In this document: positions 26,820 to 35,650 of the stretch, piece after piece
Layout: each line of letters opens with the position of its first letter
Position numbering within the stretch: the first letter of the stretch is position 1
DNA from: Oceanobacillus damuensis
GTDB taxonomy: Bacteria > Bacillota > Bacilli > Bacillales > Amphibacillaceae
NCBI RefSeq assembly: GCF_001618145.1
Contig: NZ_LQNF01000006.1
Span: 124,001-188,000 of the forward strand
Reading direction: 5' to 3'
Length of the DNA stretch: 64,000 nt
Notes under the pieces: generated by a model
Told to the model about the DNA's origin: nothing
What the model saw: the letters and a program-made list of their open reading frames with translations, nothing else
Database searches by the model: none
Made by a program: the position numbers and the translations under genes

Positions 26820-27407
26820 ATGAAAAATGAAAATGATTTGATTGAATCCTTAAATCTGAGTAACCAATTAACATTAGAAGATATACCGAATATTGATTTA
26901 TATATGGATCAGGTTATTCAGTTATTTGAGAATAAATTTGCTGATTCGAAGCGAAATGACGAGGAAAAAGTGTTGACAAAAACAATGATTAACAATTACG
27001 CGAAGGGCAAACTCTTTTTTCCAATCAAAAATAAAAAGTATTCCAAGGAACATTTGATCCTGATCAGCTTGATTTATCAAATGAAAGGCGCTTTATCGAT
27101 CAATGATGTGAAGCTTACGCTTGAAGAATTGAATGCGAAAGTACCGGATGGAGAGATCAGGCTGCAGGATTTATATCGCAGCTATCTGGACTTGATGGAC
27201 AAGAATAATACAATGTTTAAAGAGGATATTAAAGAGCATATGATTGACGTAAATAAGAAGGTTAAGGAGCTTAACCAAAAAGATGAAGCATATTTGGAAC
27301 AGCTATTGCTTGTTTCGACCTTTTCAAGTATGAGTAATTATTATCGAAGGGCCGCAGAAAAAATGGTCGACGATATGAGGAAGGATTCAGATAAGGATGA
27401 AACTTAG
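26820..27407 (+). CDS. DUF1836 domain protein
   Basis: 195 aa, function unknown. The region around residues 55-110 (LTKTMINNYAKGKLFFP...KYSKEHLILISLIYQMKGALSINDV) matches the DUF1836 domain, which resembles a MerR-like helix-turn-helix and is found in many Firmicutes. The start at 26820 is chosen for its TGGAG site; an upstream in-frame ATG at 26739 lacks one. It overlaps the flavin oxidoreductase gene by 11 bases, so the two are coupled. A regulatory role is inference. Confidence 0.75.
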   Translation: MKNENDLIESLNLSNQLTLEDIPNIDLYMDQVIQLFENKFADSKRNDEEKVLTKTMINNYAKGKLFFPIKNKKYSKEHLILISLIYQMKGALSINDVKLTLEELNAKVPDGEIRLQDLYRSYLDLMDKNNTMFKEDIKEHMIDVNKKVKELNQKDEAYLEQLLLVSTFSSMSNYYRRAAEKMVDDMRKDSDKDET

Positions 27408-28389
27408 TATATTGGACCAGGCGCCTGTATCGAAAGGAAATACGGCAAAAGAAGCACTCGAGGCTACAATTGAAATGGCAATGCTGGCAGATGAGTTAGG
27501 TTACACACGGTATTGGATCGCTGAGCACCATGATTTGGATGGCCTGGCGAGTCCTGCCCCTGATATTCTATTGGGAGTGATTGGAACGAAAACGAGCAAT
27601 ATCCGACTGGGTTCGGGAGCTGTCCTTTTGCCTAATTATAAACCTTATCATATTGCAGAGAGATATAATCTCCTGGCAACGATGTTCCCCGGTAGGATTG
27701 ATATCGGACTCGGCCGGGCGCCAGGTGGATCTGCAGAAGTGTCCATTGCGCTTGCAGGAAATTTTTTGGAACAAGTACGGAAAATGCCGGAAAAGATAGA
27801 TGAATTGGTTCACTTCCTGCATGGAGATTTTCCAAAAGACCATATGTATTCAAAAATCAAAGCAGCTCCTGTACCGGAAAGCATTCCAGTCCCATGGCTG
27901 CTCGGAACAAGTGGGAAGAGTGCATTGTTGGCTGCAGAAAAAGGATTGCCATATGTATACGGTCATTTTATGAGTAATGAGGATGGACCCTCCATTATGA
28001 AAAGTTATTATGATAATTTTTCAAAGGAAAAACCGAATGCATTTGTAACAGTCTCCGTAATTTGTGCAGAAACTAACGAAGAAGCTGAGGAACTTGCAAA
28101 AAGTAATCTTCTGTGGAATGTTCAGAAATCAAAGGGTGGGGGAAAAGCTGGAGTTCCTTCTGTAAGTGAAGCAAATGCTTATACTTATTCAGATGACGAA
28201 TTGCAGATAATGAAACAAATGAAGCAAAATCAGATCGTCGGTGACCCTGCAATGGTGAAAACGAAGCTGGAAGAACTGCAGGAATTATACCAGACCGAGG
28301 AATTTATGGTTGTTACCATTACACATAGCTATGAGGCCAGAAGAAAGTCCTATCAGTTACTGGCAAATGAATTTGGTTTGAAAAATTAA
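27397..28389 (+). CDS. LLM-class flavin-dependent oxidoreductase
   Basis: 330 aa TIM-barrel enzyme of the luciferase-like monooxygenase family, YceB/MsnO8-like. Motifs: DQAPVSKG at the N-terminus, RYWIAEHHD, SPAPDILLG, RLGSGAVLLPNYKP, RIDIGLGRAPGG and LGTSGKSA. These proteins use FMNH2 or F420-like flavins; the physiological substrate is usually unknown. Its start lies within the end of the DUF1836 gene. A terminator follows. Confidence 0.88.
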   Translation: MKLSILDQAPVSKGNTAKEALEATIEMAMLADELGYTRYWIAEHHDLDGLASPAPDILLGVIGTKTSNIRLGSGAVLLPNYKPYHIAERYNLLATMFPGRIDIGLGRAPGGSAEVSIALAGNFLEQVRKMPEKIDELVHFLHGDFPKDHMYSKIKAAPVPESIPVPWLLGTSGKSALLAAEKGLPYVYGHFMSNEDGPSIMKSYYDNFSKEKPNAFVTVSVICAETNEEAEELAKSNLLWNVQKSKGGGKAGVPSVSEANAYTYSDDELQIMKQMKQNQIVGDPAMVKTKLEELQELYQTEEFMVVTITHSYEARRKSYQLLANEFGLKN

Positions 28390-28412
28390 TATATAGTGGG
28401 AGCATTGTCATC

Positions 28413-28455
28413 AGAAAAGAACCTTGTGTCGAATTTAAAAGGTTCTTTTCTTCTT
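28413..28455 (+). terminator. Terminator after the LLM oxidoreductase gene
   Basis: AGAAAAGAACC (28413-28423) with GGTTCTTTTCT (28441-28451). The following 220 bases hold no gene; inverted GTGAGC/GCTCAC and AGACCC/GGGTCT pairs lie at about 28514-28576, and AAAATTCGGG at about 28489 echoes the dispersed repeat at 15074. Confidence 0.75.
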
Positions 28456-28673
28456 GTGCATGTAGCTGGCATTAAGGTCCTGTCTCAAAAATTCGGGAAT
28501 TAAAGGGAATAGTTGTGAGCGAAGAAGGGTAGACCCATAATTGCAGGCTCACTTCATTTCATTGAGAGAGGGTCTGTGCTTCACTTGGCATGTTTTCTGA
28601 AAAGTTATTATAAACATAAATGTAACTCTGAAGTAATACATTTTTATGGATAAACTATTTATTGGAGGAAATT

Positions 28674-29285
28674 ATGCAAAGTTGGGTTACAGGTATTATG
28701 GAGCAGCTTGGCTATCTCGGGGTTTTCCTCATGATGGCGCTAGAGAATATTTTTCCACCTATTCCTTCTGAAATCGTTCTTCCTTTCGGTGGATTTCTCA
28801 CAACATATACGGAATTAACAGTAATCGGCATCATTGTTGCTGCAACATTGGGTTCCGTAATCGGTGCGATGATTTTATATGGCATCGGTCTGTTAATGGA
28901 TGTGGAAAGATTGGAGAAGATAGTCGATCGCTGGGGGCATATTCTGCGTGTCAGCAAAGAGGATATTCATAAAGCAGATGCATGGTTTGATAGATATGGA
29001 TACTGGACGGTACTGTTTTGCAGAATGATTCCATTAATACGAAGTCTTATTTCAATCCCTGCAGGTATGTCAAATATGAAATTCATTGTATTCTTGACTT
29101 TTACGACAATTGGTACACTTATCTGGAATATAATACTTATTTCAGTCGGTGTTTCCTTGGGAGAAAACTGGGAGGGTATACTCGGGTTTATGGATATGTA
29201 TTCCACTGTTGTCTATGTATTGGCAGGTATTGGAATCGTGTTATTTACAGTCTGGTATGTGAGGAAGAGAAGAAAAACGCAGTGA
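28674..29285 (+). CDS. DedA family membrane protein
   Basis: 203 aa with about five helices. The family motif FCRMIPLIRSLISIPAGMSNM (about 113-133) and ENIFPPIPSEIVLPFGG near the N-terminus are intact. DedA proteins recycle lipid carriers; family members UptA and relatives flip undecaprenyl phosphate, though the substrate here is unproven. ATG 28674 was chosen because GGAGGA is seven bases before it; an upstream TTG 28662 overlaps that site. Monocistronic. Confidence 0.92.
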   Translation: MQSWVTGIMEQLGYLGVFLMMALENIFPPIPSEIVLPFGGFLTTYTELTVIGIIVAATLGSVIGAMILYGIGLLMDVERLEKIVDRWGHILRVSKEDIHKADAWFDRYGYWTVLFCRMIPLIRSLISIPAGMSNMKFIVFLTFTTIGTLIWNIILISVGVSLGENWEGILGFMDMYSTVVYVLAGIGIVLFTVWYVRKRRKTQ

Positions 29286-29354
29286 AAATGAAGGAACGAA
29301 TGGGTCAACTTGATGGGTTTCGTTTTGTGGCACATATTAATTAAATAACAGACC

Positions 29355-29388
29355 AAATGACGTATGAAGCAGGCATACGTCATTTTTG
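29355..29388 (+). terminator. Terminator after the DedA gene
   Basis: AAATGACGTATG (29355-29366) with CATACGTCATTT (29374-29385), T-run. Confidence 0.9.
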
Positions 29389-29561
29389 CTGTGATAAAAC
29401 AAAGCGTCCGGAAAGGAGAAATCCTATATATTATTTAATTATATTGACTCTTCTTCATGACTAGATCAAACTTTTAATCCCTAATTATGAATTCTAAGAA
29501 TCTTTTATTAAAATTTATCGTCTATAATGGATGAGAGAAGAATAGGAGGACGATTAGATTA

Positions 29562-30113
29562 ATGGAAGATCAAGAACTCATACGACAGATTCTCAGGGGT
29601 GACAAGTTAGCCATTCAGAAATTACACAGCCGCTATGTTGATCCTATTTTCAATTATATTTACTTACAAACGAGTAGCTATCATGATTCAGAGGAACTTT
29701 TGCAGGACGTATTCTTTAAAACTGCAAGACAATTACATAATTTCGAAGGGAAATCATCATTTAAAACGTGGGTTTTCAAAATTGCCCGGAATGTTGTGAT
29801 TGATTATTATCGAAAAAATAATCATAGGAGCAAGTCGATCACAATGGAGGGAAGTGTCATAGAAACAAAAGCTGGCGGAGGTGAATCAGCAGAGAATACA
29901 GTTCTCCGGAAATTACATATGGTTGAAGTGGTGCAAACGCTGAATAAGCTGCCAAAACATTATCAAACTGTTCTCCATTTGAGGTTTATTGAGGGCTTTT
30001 CTATAAAAGAAACGGCTGAAATTATGGGTAAAACGAACCTTTCTATAAAAGCGTTGCAACGCCGGGCTAGAAAGGAACTGTCTGAACATATCAAAATGGA
30101 GGTGAGCAGTTGA
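29562..30113 (+). CDS. ECF-type RNA polymerase sigma factor
   Basis: 183 aa. Region 2: FNYIYLQTSSYHDSEELLQDVFFKTA with the conserved acidic -10-recognition segment, and FKTWVFKIARNVVIDYYR. Region 4: LNKLPKHYQTVLHLRFIEGFSIKETAEIMGKTNLSIKALQRRARK, a helix-turn-helix. A short charged linker joins them. An AGGAGG site precedes the ATG. Upstream, CGTCTA at 29519-29524 could be an autoregulatory -10, but a matching -35 is not clear. The membrane protein gene that follows is most likely its anti-sigma factor. Confidence 0.92.
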   Translation: MEDQELIRQILRGDKLAIQKLHSRYVDPIFNYIYLQTSSYHDSEELLQDVFFKTARQLHNFEGKSSFKTWVFKIARNVVIDYYRKNNHRSKSITMEGSVIETKAGGGESAENTVLRKLHMVEVVQTLNKLPKHYQTVLHLRFIEGFSIKETAEIMGKTNLSIKALQRRARKELSEHIKMEVSS

Positions 30114-31522
30114 TGAATAAAGGTAAACAAAAGGATGATACATTTCTCGACTCTCTGAATAAGGAAAGGATGAAAGCTTCTGATGAGGCACGTGAAAAAA
30201 GTCTTCTTTCCTTTCAGGATGGTTTAAAACAAGCTGGCTTGCACAAACCAAAAAAGAAGCATCGTAAGCTCAGGCAACGCGTGATTGGAATTGCTTCGAC
30301 CGCAGTTGCTGCAGGAATTGCGGGGTTGTTAGTTCTTAGCACCGGAATCATAGGGGATAGTAATTCTGACAATACAGTCGGTCAAGGAAATGGCCGTGAT
30401 GTGGTACATCAGAACGAGGAAAATGCCATGGATGTACAAAACGAAGAATCCAAAAATTTAATAGAAACTGTATGGAACAGGCCAGCCTTTGATTATGATG
30501 ATATAAACGGAGTACCGACAAGCAGTATTTTTAACAGCGATTTAAAGGTTTATGTTCCTAGGTCCTGGACAATTGATGAAACAGAAGGGGACGCTGCACA
30601 TTCAATCCATATGTCCGGGACGAATGGAGAGCGAATGAACCTCGTGCTGTTTAATGAAGATTATGATCAAGAAGAATTTGATGCCCGCCTTCAAGAGTTG
30701 ACGGCCAGTTTTGCGGAAGCTGAGGAGGTACCCATACCTGTTGATGAATTTATTGACGAAATAAGGTTAAGCCACCAGGTCTCTTTCCCTTATGAAAATG
30801 TGTTTCCGTTTGAAACAGAAAATGCAGAAATAACGGCATTTTTTGATGAGGATAATGGGAAGTTCATGGAATTGTATATCTCTGAATTATTTGGTCATCC
30901 GATGATTTTTACTTCTGAGCTTTCACTGGATGATACCGAAAGCTGGATGTTGCCTATACGATTTTTTACTTTCATGCAGGCCGCCGATTATCCCTATATG
31001 ATTCATGGTTCAGAAGGTGACCTTCATCCGGAATTCAACAGACCGATTGAAAAAAGTGTTCTATTGCAAATAGGCGCAATGGGAGTAGAGGAAGTCGATG
31101 TGGAGTTGTATGAAAATGAGGAACTAAATATGACTAGCTATCTCCCCCGTGGTACAGAAGTGGAACGGACAGAACATGGTGAGTTTATAGAATGGCGTTT
31201 TACAGAACCAAACGTTTCTGAAAACAGTTTCTATGCCTTTGGAAAGCTAAAGAGCGGGTTTCCACTTGAAAATGGGAAAGAAATTATGTTTGACGCATTT
31301 GACATTGATCTCTCTTACAGCGAGGATTTGGGCGGACCGATTCCTTACCATTACTCTTACTACAGTGGAATGGATGAAGAGTTTATCGATGGTTATATCG
31401 AATTGTTTGAATCAGGCGGAGAGTGGTATTACAAGCATAAGCATGCCGATCGAGAAGATTATAATGGTGGTGTCTATATACAAAGATTAGATCTATTTAT
31501 AGATTCGATAGAATGGCATTAA
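30113..31522 (+). CDS. Putative membrane anti-sigma factor with large extracytoplasmic domain
   Basis: 469 aa. The cytosolic N-terminus (1-55) is charged, one helix spans about 58-79 (IGIASTAVAAGIAGLLVLSTG), and about 390 residues lie outside. The outer domain is acidic and not recognised; it is far larger than in common anti-sigma factors. No HxxxCxxC zinc motif is present. Pairing with the ECF gene through a TGATG stop/start overlap, and the topology, support the anti-sigma role. GGAGGTG at 30098-30104 selects ATG 30113. A terminator follows. The signal sensed is unknown. Confidence 0.72.
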   Translation: MNKGKQKDDTFLDSLNKERMKASDEAREKSLLSFQDGLKQAGLHKPKKKHRKLRQRVIGIASTAVAAGIAGLLVLSTGIIGDSNSDNTVGQGNGRDVVHQNEENAMDVQNEESKNLIETVWNRPAFDYDDINGVPTSSIFNSDLKVYVPRSWTIDETEGDAAHSIHMSGTNGERMNLVLFNEDYDQEEFDARLQELTASFAEAEEVPIPVDEFIDEIRLSHQVSFPYENVFPFETENAEITAFFDEDNGKFMELYISELFGHPMIFTSELSLDDTESWMLPIRFFTFMQAADYPYMIHGSEGDLHPEFNRPIEKSVLLQIGAMGVEEVDVELYENEELNMTSYLPRGTEVERTEHGEFIEWRFTEPNVSENSFYAFGKLKSGFPLENGKEIMFDAFDIDLSYSEDLGGPIPYHYSYYSGMDEEFIDGYIELFESGGEWYYKHKHADREDYNGGVYIQRLDLFIDSIEWH

Positions 31523-31562
31523 ACGGTTGCATGCGTATCTTATAAGTTGAATTTTGAATCTG

Positions 31563-31596
31563 AAAAATCAGTGGGAAGTGAACCTGCTGATTTTTT
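31563..31596 (+). terminator. Terminator of the sigma/anti-sigma operon
   Basis: AAAAATCAG / CTGATTTTTT stem (31563-31571 with 31587-31596). Confidence 0.75.
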
Positions 31597-31668
31597 AGAT
31601 CAATTTAAGAACCACAAGGAATTGGGAATTTTTTTATCACTTTCTTTGACCCGCATGGAAATAATATA

Positions 31669-31775
31669 TTAAGGTTCCAAACTTCCAGATTTAAATATCT
31701 TTATTCTACTCCTACTGGCTATGACTGGACGTACATTTGGTTCGGTTCGTTAAAGCATGAAAGATGGAACCTTAA
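31669..31775. repeat. 107-bp segment bounded by 11-bp inverted repeats
   Basis: TTAAGGTTCCA (31669-31679) and TGGAACCTTAA (31765-31775) are perfect inverted copies. The inside is AT-rich, with no open frame. It could be a tiny non-autonomous element or a long-range RNA stem. Confidence 0.45.
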
Positions 31776-31849
31776 GATTCAACTTTCAAATTTCATACCA
31801 AGGCAAATCCTTGTTAGTACCATTTACTAGAATAACCACTTAGGATATT

Positions 31850-31978
31850 TTAAAAAATTCTTCCTATAAGTCCTCCGATTAAATAACCTGCAAATAAAAT
31901 AATGAAAGCAGCTCCTACATAAATACTAATACGAATAAATGTATCTTGTTTAGCAACAAAGCCAAATAAATCCTTCAT
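31850..31978 (-). CDS. Small single-helix membrane protein (42 aa)
   Basis: MKDLFGFVAKQDTF opens a 42-residue product: an amphipathic N-terminus, then one helix (about 17-41) with a GxxxG-like GYLIGGLIG. A GGAGG site lies 12 bases before the ATG, slightly far; an in-frame ATT gives better spacing. It is conserved-looking in codon use. Function unknown. It lies 190 bases from another small minus-strand membrane protein. Confidence 0.55.
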   Translation of the reverse strand: MKDLFGFVAKQDTFIRISIYVGAAFIILFAGYLIGGLIGRIF

Positions 31979-32168
31979 AATTTTCCATGACCTCCAATTT
32001 AACATTTTATTAAGAGTTCAATTATTTTGTCATCTTATAACTGAGCCACATGAACTAATCAACGCAATAACCTGCTCTCCATATTACCTTACCATTTTTC
32101 TAATCTTGATGAGTTTTAGTGCATACTTCTCTTTCTCCCATTAACTTGATTATAACGGAATTTTATAA

Positions 32169-32345
32169 CTAAATATTTTGGAAATGTGAAACGGTCAGTA
32201 TTAGTGTCGATAAGGTACCCGCAGACATTAAAGCTATTATCTTTCGTCCGTTCTTCCCTTTTGAAGATTTTACAAGCTCTCGGGAGACAGCAATCCATAT
32301 AACAATAGAAACGATAGCTGCTATGGTAGTAAGATCTGAAGCCAT
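32169..32345 (-). CDS. Small two-helix membrane protein (58 aa)
   Basis: Begins MASDLTTIAAIVSIVIWIAV; a basic central loop (about 22-35, KSSKGKNGRK) joins two helices (about 5-21 and 36-53). AAAGGATG lies nine bases before the ATG, a good ribosome site. The topology, helix/basic loop/helix, resembles small accessory or stress membrane peptides. Not recognised. Confidence 0.6.
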   Translation of the reverse strand: MASDLTTIAAIVSIVIWIAVSRELVKSSKGKNGRKIIALMSAGTLSTLILTVSHFQNI

Positions 32346-32763
32346 ATTTGAAACATCCTTTCTTATATTTCATTTTAAGAGCAACCAATTCCTCTGTAAT
32401 CAAAGCAGAACATCAGTTAATCATTGCTCTTGCATTAGCCTGCCAGATAGATCAACACCTTTTATTTAACATTACCATACTATTCCTAAAATTATTAGAA
32501 AAAGAAAAGACAATTAAACTCTGATAGCTTCAAAATAAATAATGTTGGCAGAACTGGATTATGACCACTTACATTGTCAGTTTATCATTTTATGGGGCTT
32601 TTTATATATGAGTAAATTCTATTCGACAAATATCAACAAAATTCGGGGAGTGACAGGCACCTCTATAGGTCTGGGGGCTTAGTTGGAAATATGGCTGTGG
32701 CTCATTACGGAGAGGCGTTTTAACGGATATGATTGGTTTAGGATAAAGGAAGGAGGAAGCGAA
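32346..32763 (+). other. Region upstream of the lia operon
   Basis: No gene. It contains dispersed repeat copy 2. I could not find a clear LiaR-box inverted repeat or a strong promoter here. Confidence 0.5.
32622..32661 (+). repeat. Dispersed intergenic repeat, copy 2
   Basis: TTCGACAAATATCAACAAAA, then TTCGGGGAGTGACAGGCACC. Same core as 15074-15103 with a 10-base insertion. The GTGACAGGCACC end is a near-palindrome. Confidence 0.55.
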
Positions 32764-33117
32764 ATGAGAAAATTTATGTTGTTCGTCGGAGGGCTGATTG
32801 CGTTTTTAATATTGTTGGCAAACATTGGTCCAATGGTATTGCTCGCTCTTAGTGTCTGGTTGCTTTATATCGTTTTCAAACAGTTTATGAAAACTGATTC
32901 GACAGCAGCGAAAGTGGGTTGGGCCCTGGCAGGACTGCTTATCATGAGCATTGCATTTTCCAATATGTATGCTGTAATCGGCTTAGTTGCCGCGTATGCC
33001 CTTTACTTCATCTATAAAAATTGGAATAAAGATGAGGTTCCGGTGGTTGATGTTATGGAAAAAGATGATGATCCGTTCACCAATTTTGAACGTCAATGGG
33101 CTGAGTTGAACAGATAA
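32764..33117 (+). CDS. liaI: LiaI-like membrane protein
   Basis: 117 aa, first gene of a lia operon. Three or four short helices (residues about 4-40 and 52-85) and an acidic C-terminal tail ending FTNFERQWAELNR. In B. subtilis LiaI is the membrane anchor for the PspA-like LiaH. The protein is only LiaI-like in size, topology and position; the tail may be the LiaH-binding part. ATG 32764 follows GGAGG; an upstream in-frame ATG at 32683 has no site. Confidence 0.7.
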   Translation: MRKFMLFVGGLIAFLILLANIGPMVLLALSVWLLYIVFKQFMKTDSTAAKVGWALAGLLIMSIAFSNMYAVIGLVAAYALYFIYKNWNKDEVPVVDVMEKDDDPFTNFERQWAELNR

Positions 33118-33146
33118 GAAAATTAAATTTTAAAGGAGAGATTTAA

Positions 33147-33779
33147 ATGTCAACAAATATTTTTACAAGAATAAAAGATTCTGTTTCAGCAGACCTTCAT
33201 ACGATGCTGGATAAGAAGGAACAGAATAATCCGATTGCAGCTTTAAATCAATATTTGCGCCAAAGCGAGCAGGAGAAAGAAAAGGTCAGAAAACTGATTG
33301 ACCGCCAGTACAAGCTGAAAGAGGAATTTTCAAGAGAATACCTGAAAGCCCAGGATCTTGCTGACAGACGTCTGAAACAGGCGGCGATAGCGGACAAGGC
33401 TGGGGAAGAATCGATGCATGAATTTGCTTTAAAGGAACATGAAGAATATCAAGGACGGGCCGATCGTATGAAAGCTTCCAGAGAAGAAGCATTGGAGCAG
33501 CTGGAAACACTGGAACAAAAATATGAAGATATGAAACATCGCTTGAAGGACATGCACTTGCGCCGAATGGAATTGATGGGCAGAGAAAATATTGCAAAAG
33601 CAAACCATCAGATTAACAGAGTGGTGGAAGAGACAGCTGATAAGCCATTTTCCAAATTCGCCGAAATGGAGCAGTATATTGAGAATCTGGAATACAAAGT
33701 AAACAGCTCCTACTATAAAAACACATTTGACAGTAAAATAGCGAAGCTTGAAAAGGAACTGAACGGACAGGCCAATTAA
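33147..33779 (+). CDS. liaH: PspA/IM30 family phage shock protein LiaH
   Basis: 210 aa, almost entirely helical coiled coil, with the PspA N-terminus FTRIKDSVSADLHTMLDKKE and conserved NPIAALNQYLRQSEQE. It forms large rings that protect the cytoplasmic membrane under cell-wall-antibiotic stress. A ribosome site AAGGAGAG precedes the ATG. It lies between liaI and liaF as in B. subtilis. A small hairpin and TATACT (33820) in the 102-base gap to liaF may mark an internal promoter. Confidence 0.92.
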   Translation: MSTNIFTRIKDSVSADLHTMLDKKEQNNPIAALNQYLRQSEQEKEKVRKLIDRQYKLKEEFSREYLKAQDLADRRLKQAAIADKAGEESMHEFALKEHEEYQGRADRMKASREEALEQLETLEQKYEDMKHRLKDMHLRRMELMGRENIAKANHQINRVVEETADKPFSKFAEMEQYIENLEYKVNSSYYKNTFDSKIAKLEKELNGQAN

Positions 33780-33881
33780 AGAGCGGCATCAAACGATGCA
33801 GAAAAAATAAAAATTATGATATACTGTACAGGCGCAGACCTTTTGCGTCTGTATACATACATAAAAAGGAGGTTCACTGCG

Positions 33882-34610
33882 ATGTTCAAACGACTATCAA
33901 CAGATTATTTCAATTGGATATTGATCATCGGGGTGATTCTCCTTATTTTTGAGGTTGCCTTCTTTTATGGTGGTACCATCATTCCCGCACTATTCTATGC
34001 ATTAATTATGTATGCTGGCTGGAGATACTTTCATAAATTATGGGGAAAGATTCTCTTTTGGATAGCACTCGTCGGTGTCGTTTTTTCTATCTTGAATTTG
34101 ATGGCAGTACGTTTCCTGATCATTGCAGCGACTATCTTATTTATCATTCATTATTCGAAGTCGAAAAAGGAAGTGGAATATGATCAGCCAATTCTTCCAA
34201 GTGGAGAAATCAGGGAAGAGACACTATTGGAAATTACCCCTCTGTTTGACCAGAATCTTTTTGATGATCAAGTAACGGAGAATACTGCCTACCAGTGGAA
34301 GGATGTTAATATACATGGCATTTTTGGAGATCGTATAATCGATCTTAGTAATACTGTTTTGCCAGATGATACGGCTGTCATATCGATACGGCATTTTATA
34401 GGAAATATAGAAATCTATGTGCCATATGAGGTGGAACTGAGCATACATCACAGTTCTATTTTTGGTCGGGCACATATTTTAGGAAAACACGAAGGAAAGT
34501 TAATGAATCGTGCGCTATTTTATCAAACAGCGAATTATGATAAAGCGTACCCACGGGTGAAAATAATTACCTCACTGCTCTCTGGAGATATCGAGGTGAA
34601 GCGAATATGA
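33882..34610 (+). CDS. liaF: LiaF, repressor of the LiaS kinase
   Basis: 242 aa. Four helices in the first 90 residues (two pairs), a charged linker, then a C-terminal beta-rich domain (DUF2154 type): WKDVNIHGIFGDRIIDLSNT, ISIRHFIGNIEIYVP and SSIFGRAHILG. LiaF keeps LiaS silent in unstressed cells. ATG 33882 fits AAGGAGG; an in-frame ATG at 33816 has none. The stop overlaps the liaS start (ATGA). Confidence 0.93.
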   Translation: MFKRLSTDYFNWILIIGVILLIFEVAFFYGGTIIPALFYALIMYAGWRYFHKLWGKILFWIALVGVVFSILNLMAVRFLIIAATILFIIHYSKSKKEVEYDQPILPSGEIREETLLEITPLFDQNLFDDQVTENTAYQWKDVNIHGIFGDRIIDLSNTVLPDDTAVISIRHFIGNIEIYVPYEVELSIHHSSIFGRAHILGKHEGKLMNRALFYQTANYDKAYPRVKIITSLLSGDIEVKRI

Positions 34611-35650
34611 ATAAGGTTATTCGTCCCGTGTTTACCGCAATTCTTTTTAGCGTCCTGTTTGCACTCTTGCTGGTGGGGGTGACGCTTCTGTTTTTTCCTC
34701 CAGCAAATTGGTCTGCAGTATGGACAGAGGGATTTGGCAATGTTTCATTTATCGTTTGGGTCCTCGGTATCGCTATTTTGATCGGTACCATTACAGGTCT
34801 GTCGATTGGATGGTACTGGAAGCAGAGGCTGCATCAGGTTGAGCGTAAACTTGATCAAATTGTCAAGGGGCAGAAAATATCTCTTATTGAGGAACCCTCT
34901 AAAGAGATGAATGGAATACATCAACGCATTGATCAATTGGAGGAAAAGCTCCGAAATCAGGCAGAACATGCCCAGCGGCTATCCACGGAACGGGCGCATG
35001 AAAGAGAAAAGAGTCTACAGGAAATCGTTGTCCAGGAAAGAAATCGTCTGGCAAGGGAGCTGCATGACTCCGTAAGTCAGCAGCTATTTGCGGCTTCGAT
35101 GATGATGTCTGCCATAAATGATGCAAACCCTCCGGAGGATCCAACGCTTCAAAAGCAGTTAACAATGGTGGAAAAAATGATACACCAATCCCAGCTGGAG
35201 ATGCGTGCATTGCTATTGCATCTGCGGCCGGTGGCGTTAAAAGGAAAGTCACTTCAGGAAGGGGTAGAGGAACTGTTACAGGAGCTTACCCAAAAAGTGC
35301 CGATGGAAATCGTATCGAAAGTGGAAGCATTTTCTGTAGATAAAGGGATAGAAGATCAATTGTTCCGTATTTTACAGGAATCAATCTCCAACACACTGCG
35401 ACACGCCAAAGCATCGACATTGAATATCCTGCTGATCGAGCGGGACGAAACAATTATATTAAGGGTTGCCGATAATGGTATTGGTTTCGATATGGAAAAA
35501 GTAAAAACAAGTTCATATGGTATGCAAAACATGAAAGAACGTGCCTATGAAGTAGGTGGAAGCTTTAAAGTTATCAGCCTTCCAGACGAAGGAACTCGCT
35601 TGGAAGTTAAGGTCCCCGTGCTGGGAAAGGAGGAAGCGCATAATGATTAA
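34607..35650 (+). CDS. liaS: Sensor histidine kinase LiaS
   Basis: 347 aa. Two helices (about 8-32 and 45-68) with a very short outer loop, the intramembrane-sensing type. HAMP-like linker, HisKA_3 domain with His153 in RELHDSVSQQL, and HATPase with NTLRHAKAS and ADNGIGFD. It detects envelope stress from lipid-II-binding antibiotics and phosphorylates LiaR. It overlaps liaF by four bases and liaR by eight. Confidence 0.94.
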   Translation: MNKVIRPVFTAILFSVLFALLLVGVTLLFFPPANWSAVWTEGFGNVSFIVWVLGIAILIGTITGLSIGWYWKQRLHQVERKLDQIVKGQKISLIEEPSKEMNGIHQRIDQLEEKLRNQAEHAQRLSTERAHEREKSLQEIVVQERNRLARELHDSVSQQLFAASMMMSAINDANPPEDPTLQKQLTMVEKMIHQSQLEMRALLLHLRPVALKGKSLQEGVEELLQELTQKVPMEIVSKVEAFSVDKGIEDQLFRILQESISNTLRHAKASTLNILLIERDETIILRVADNGIGFDMEKVKTSSYGMQNMKERAYEVGGSFKVISLPDEGTRLEVKVPVLGKEEAHND

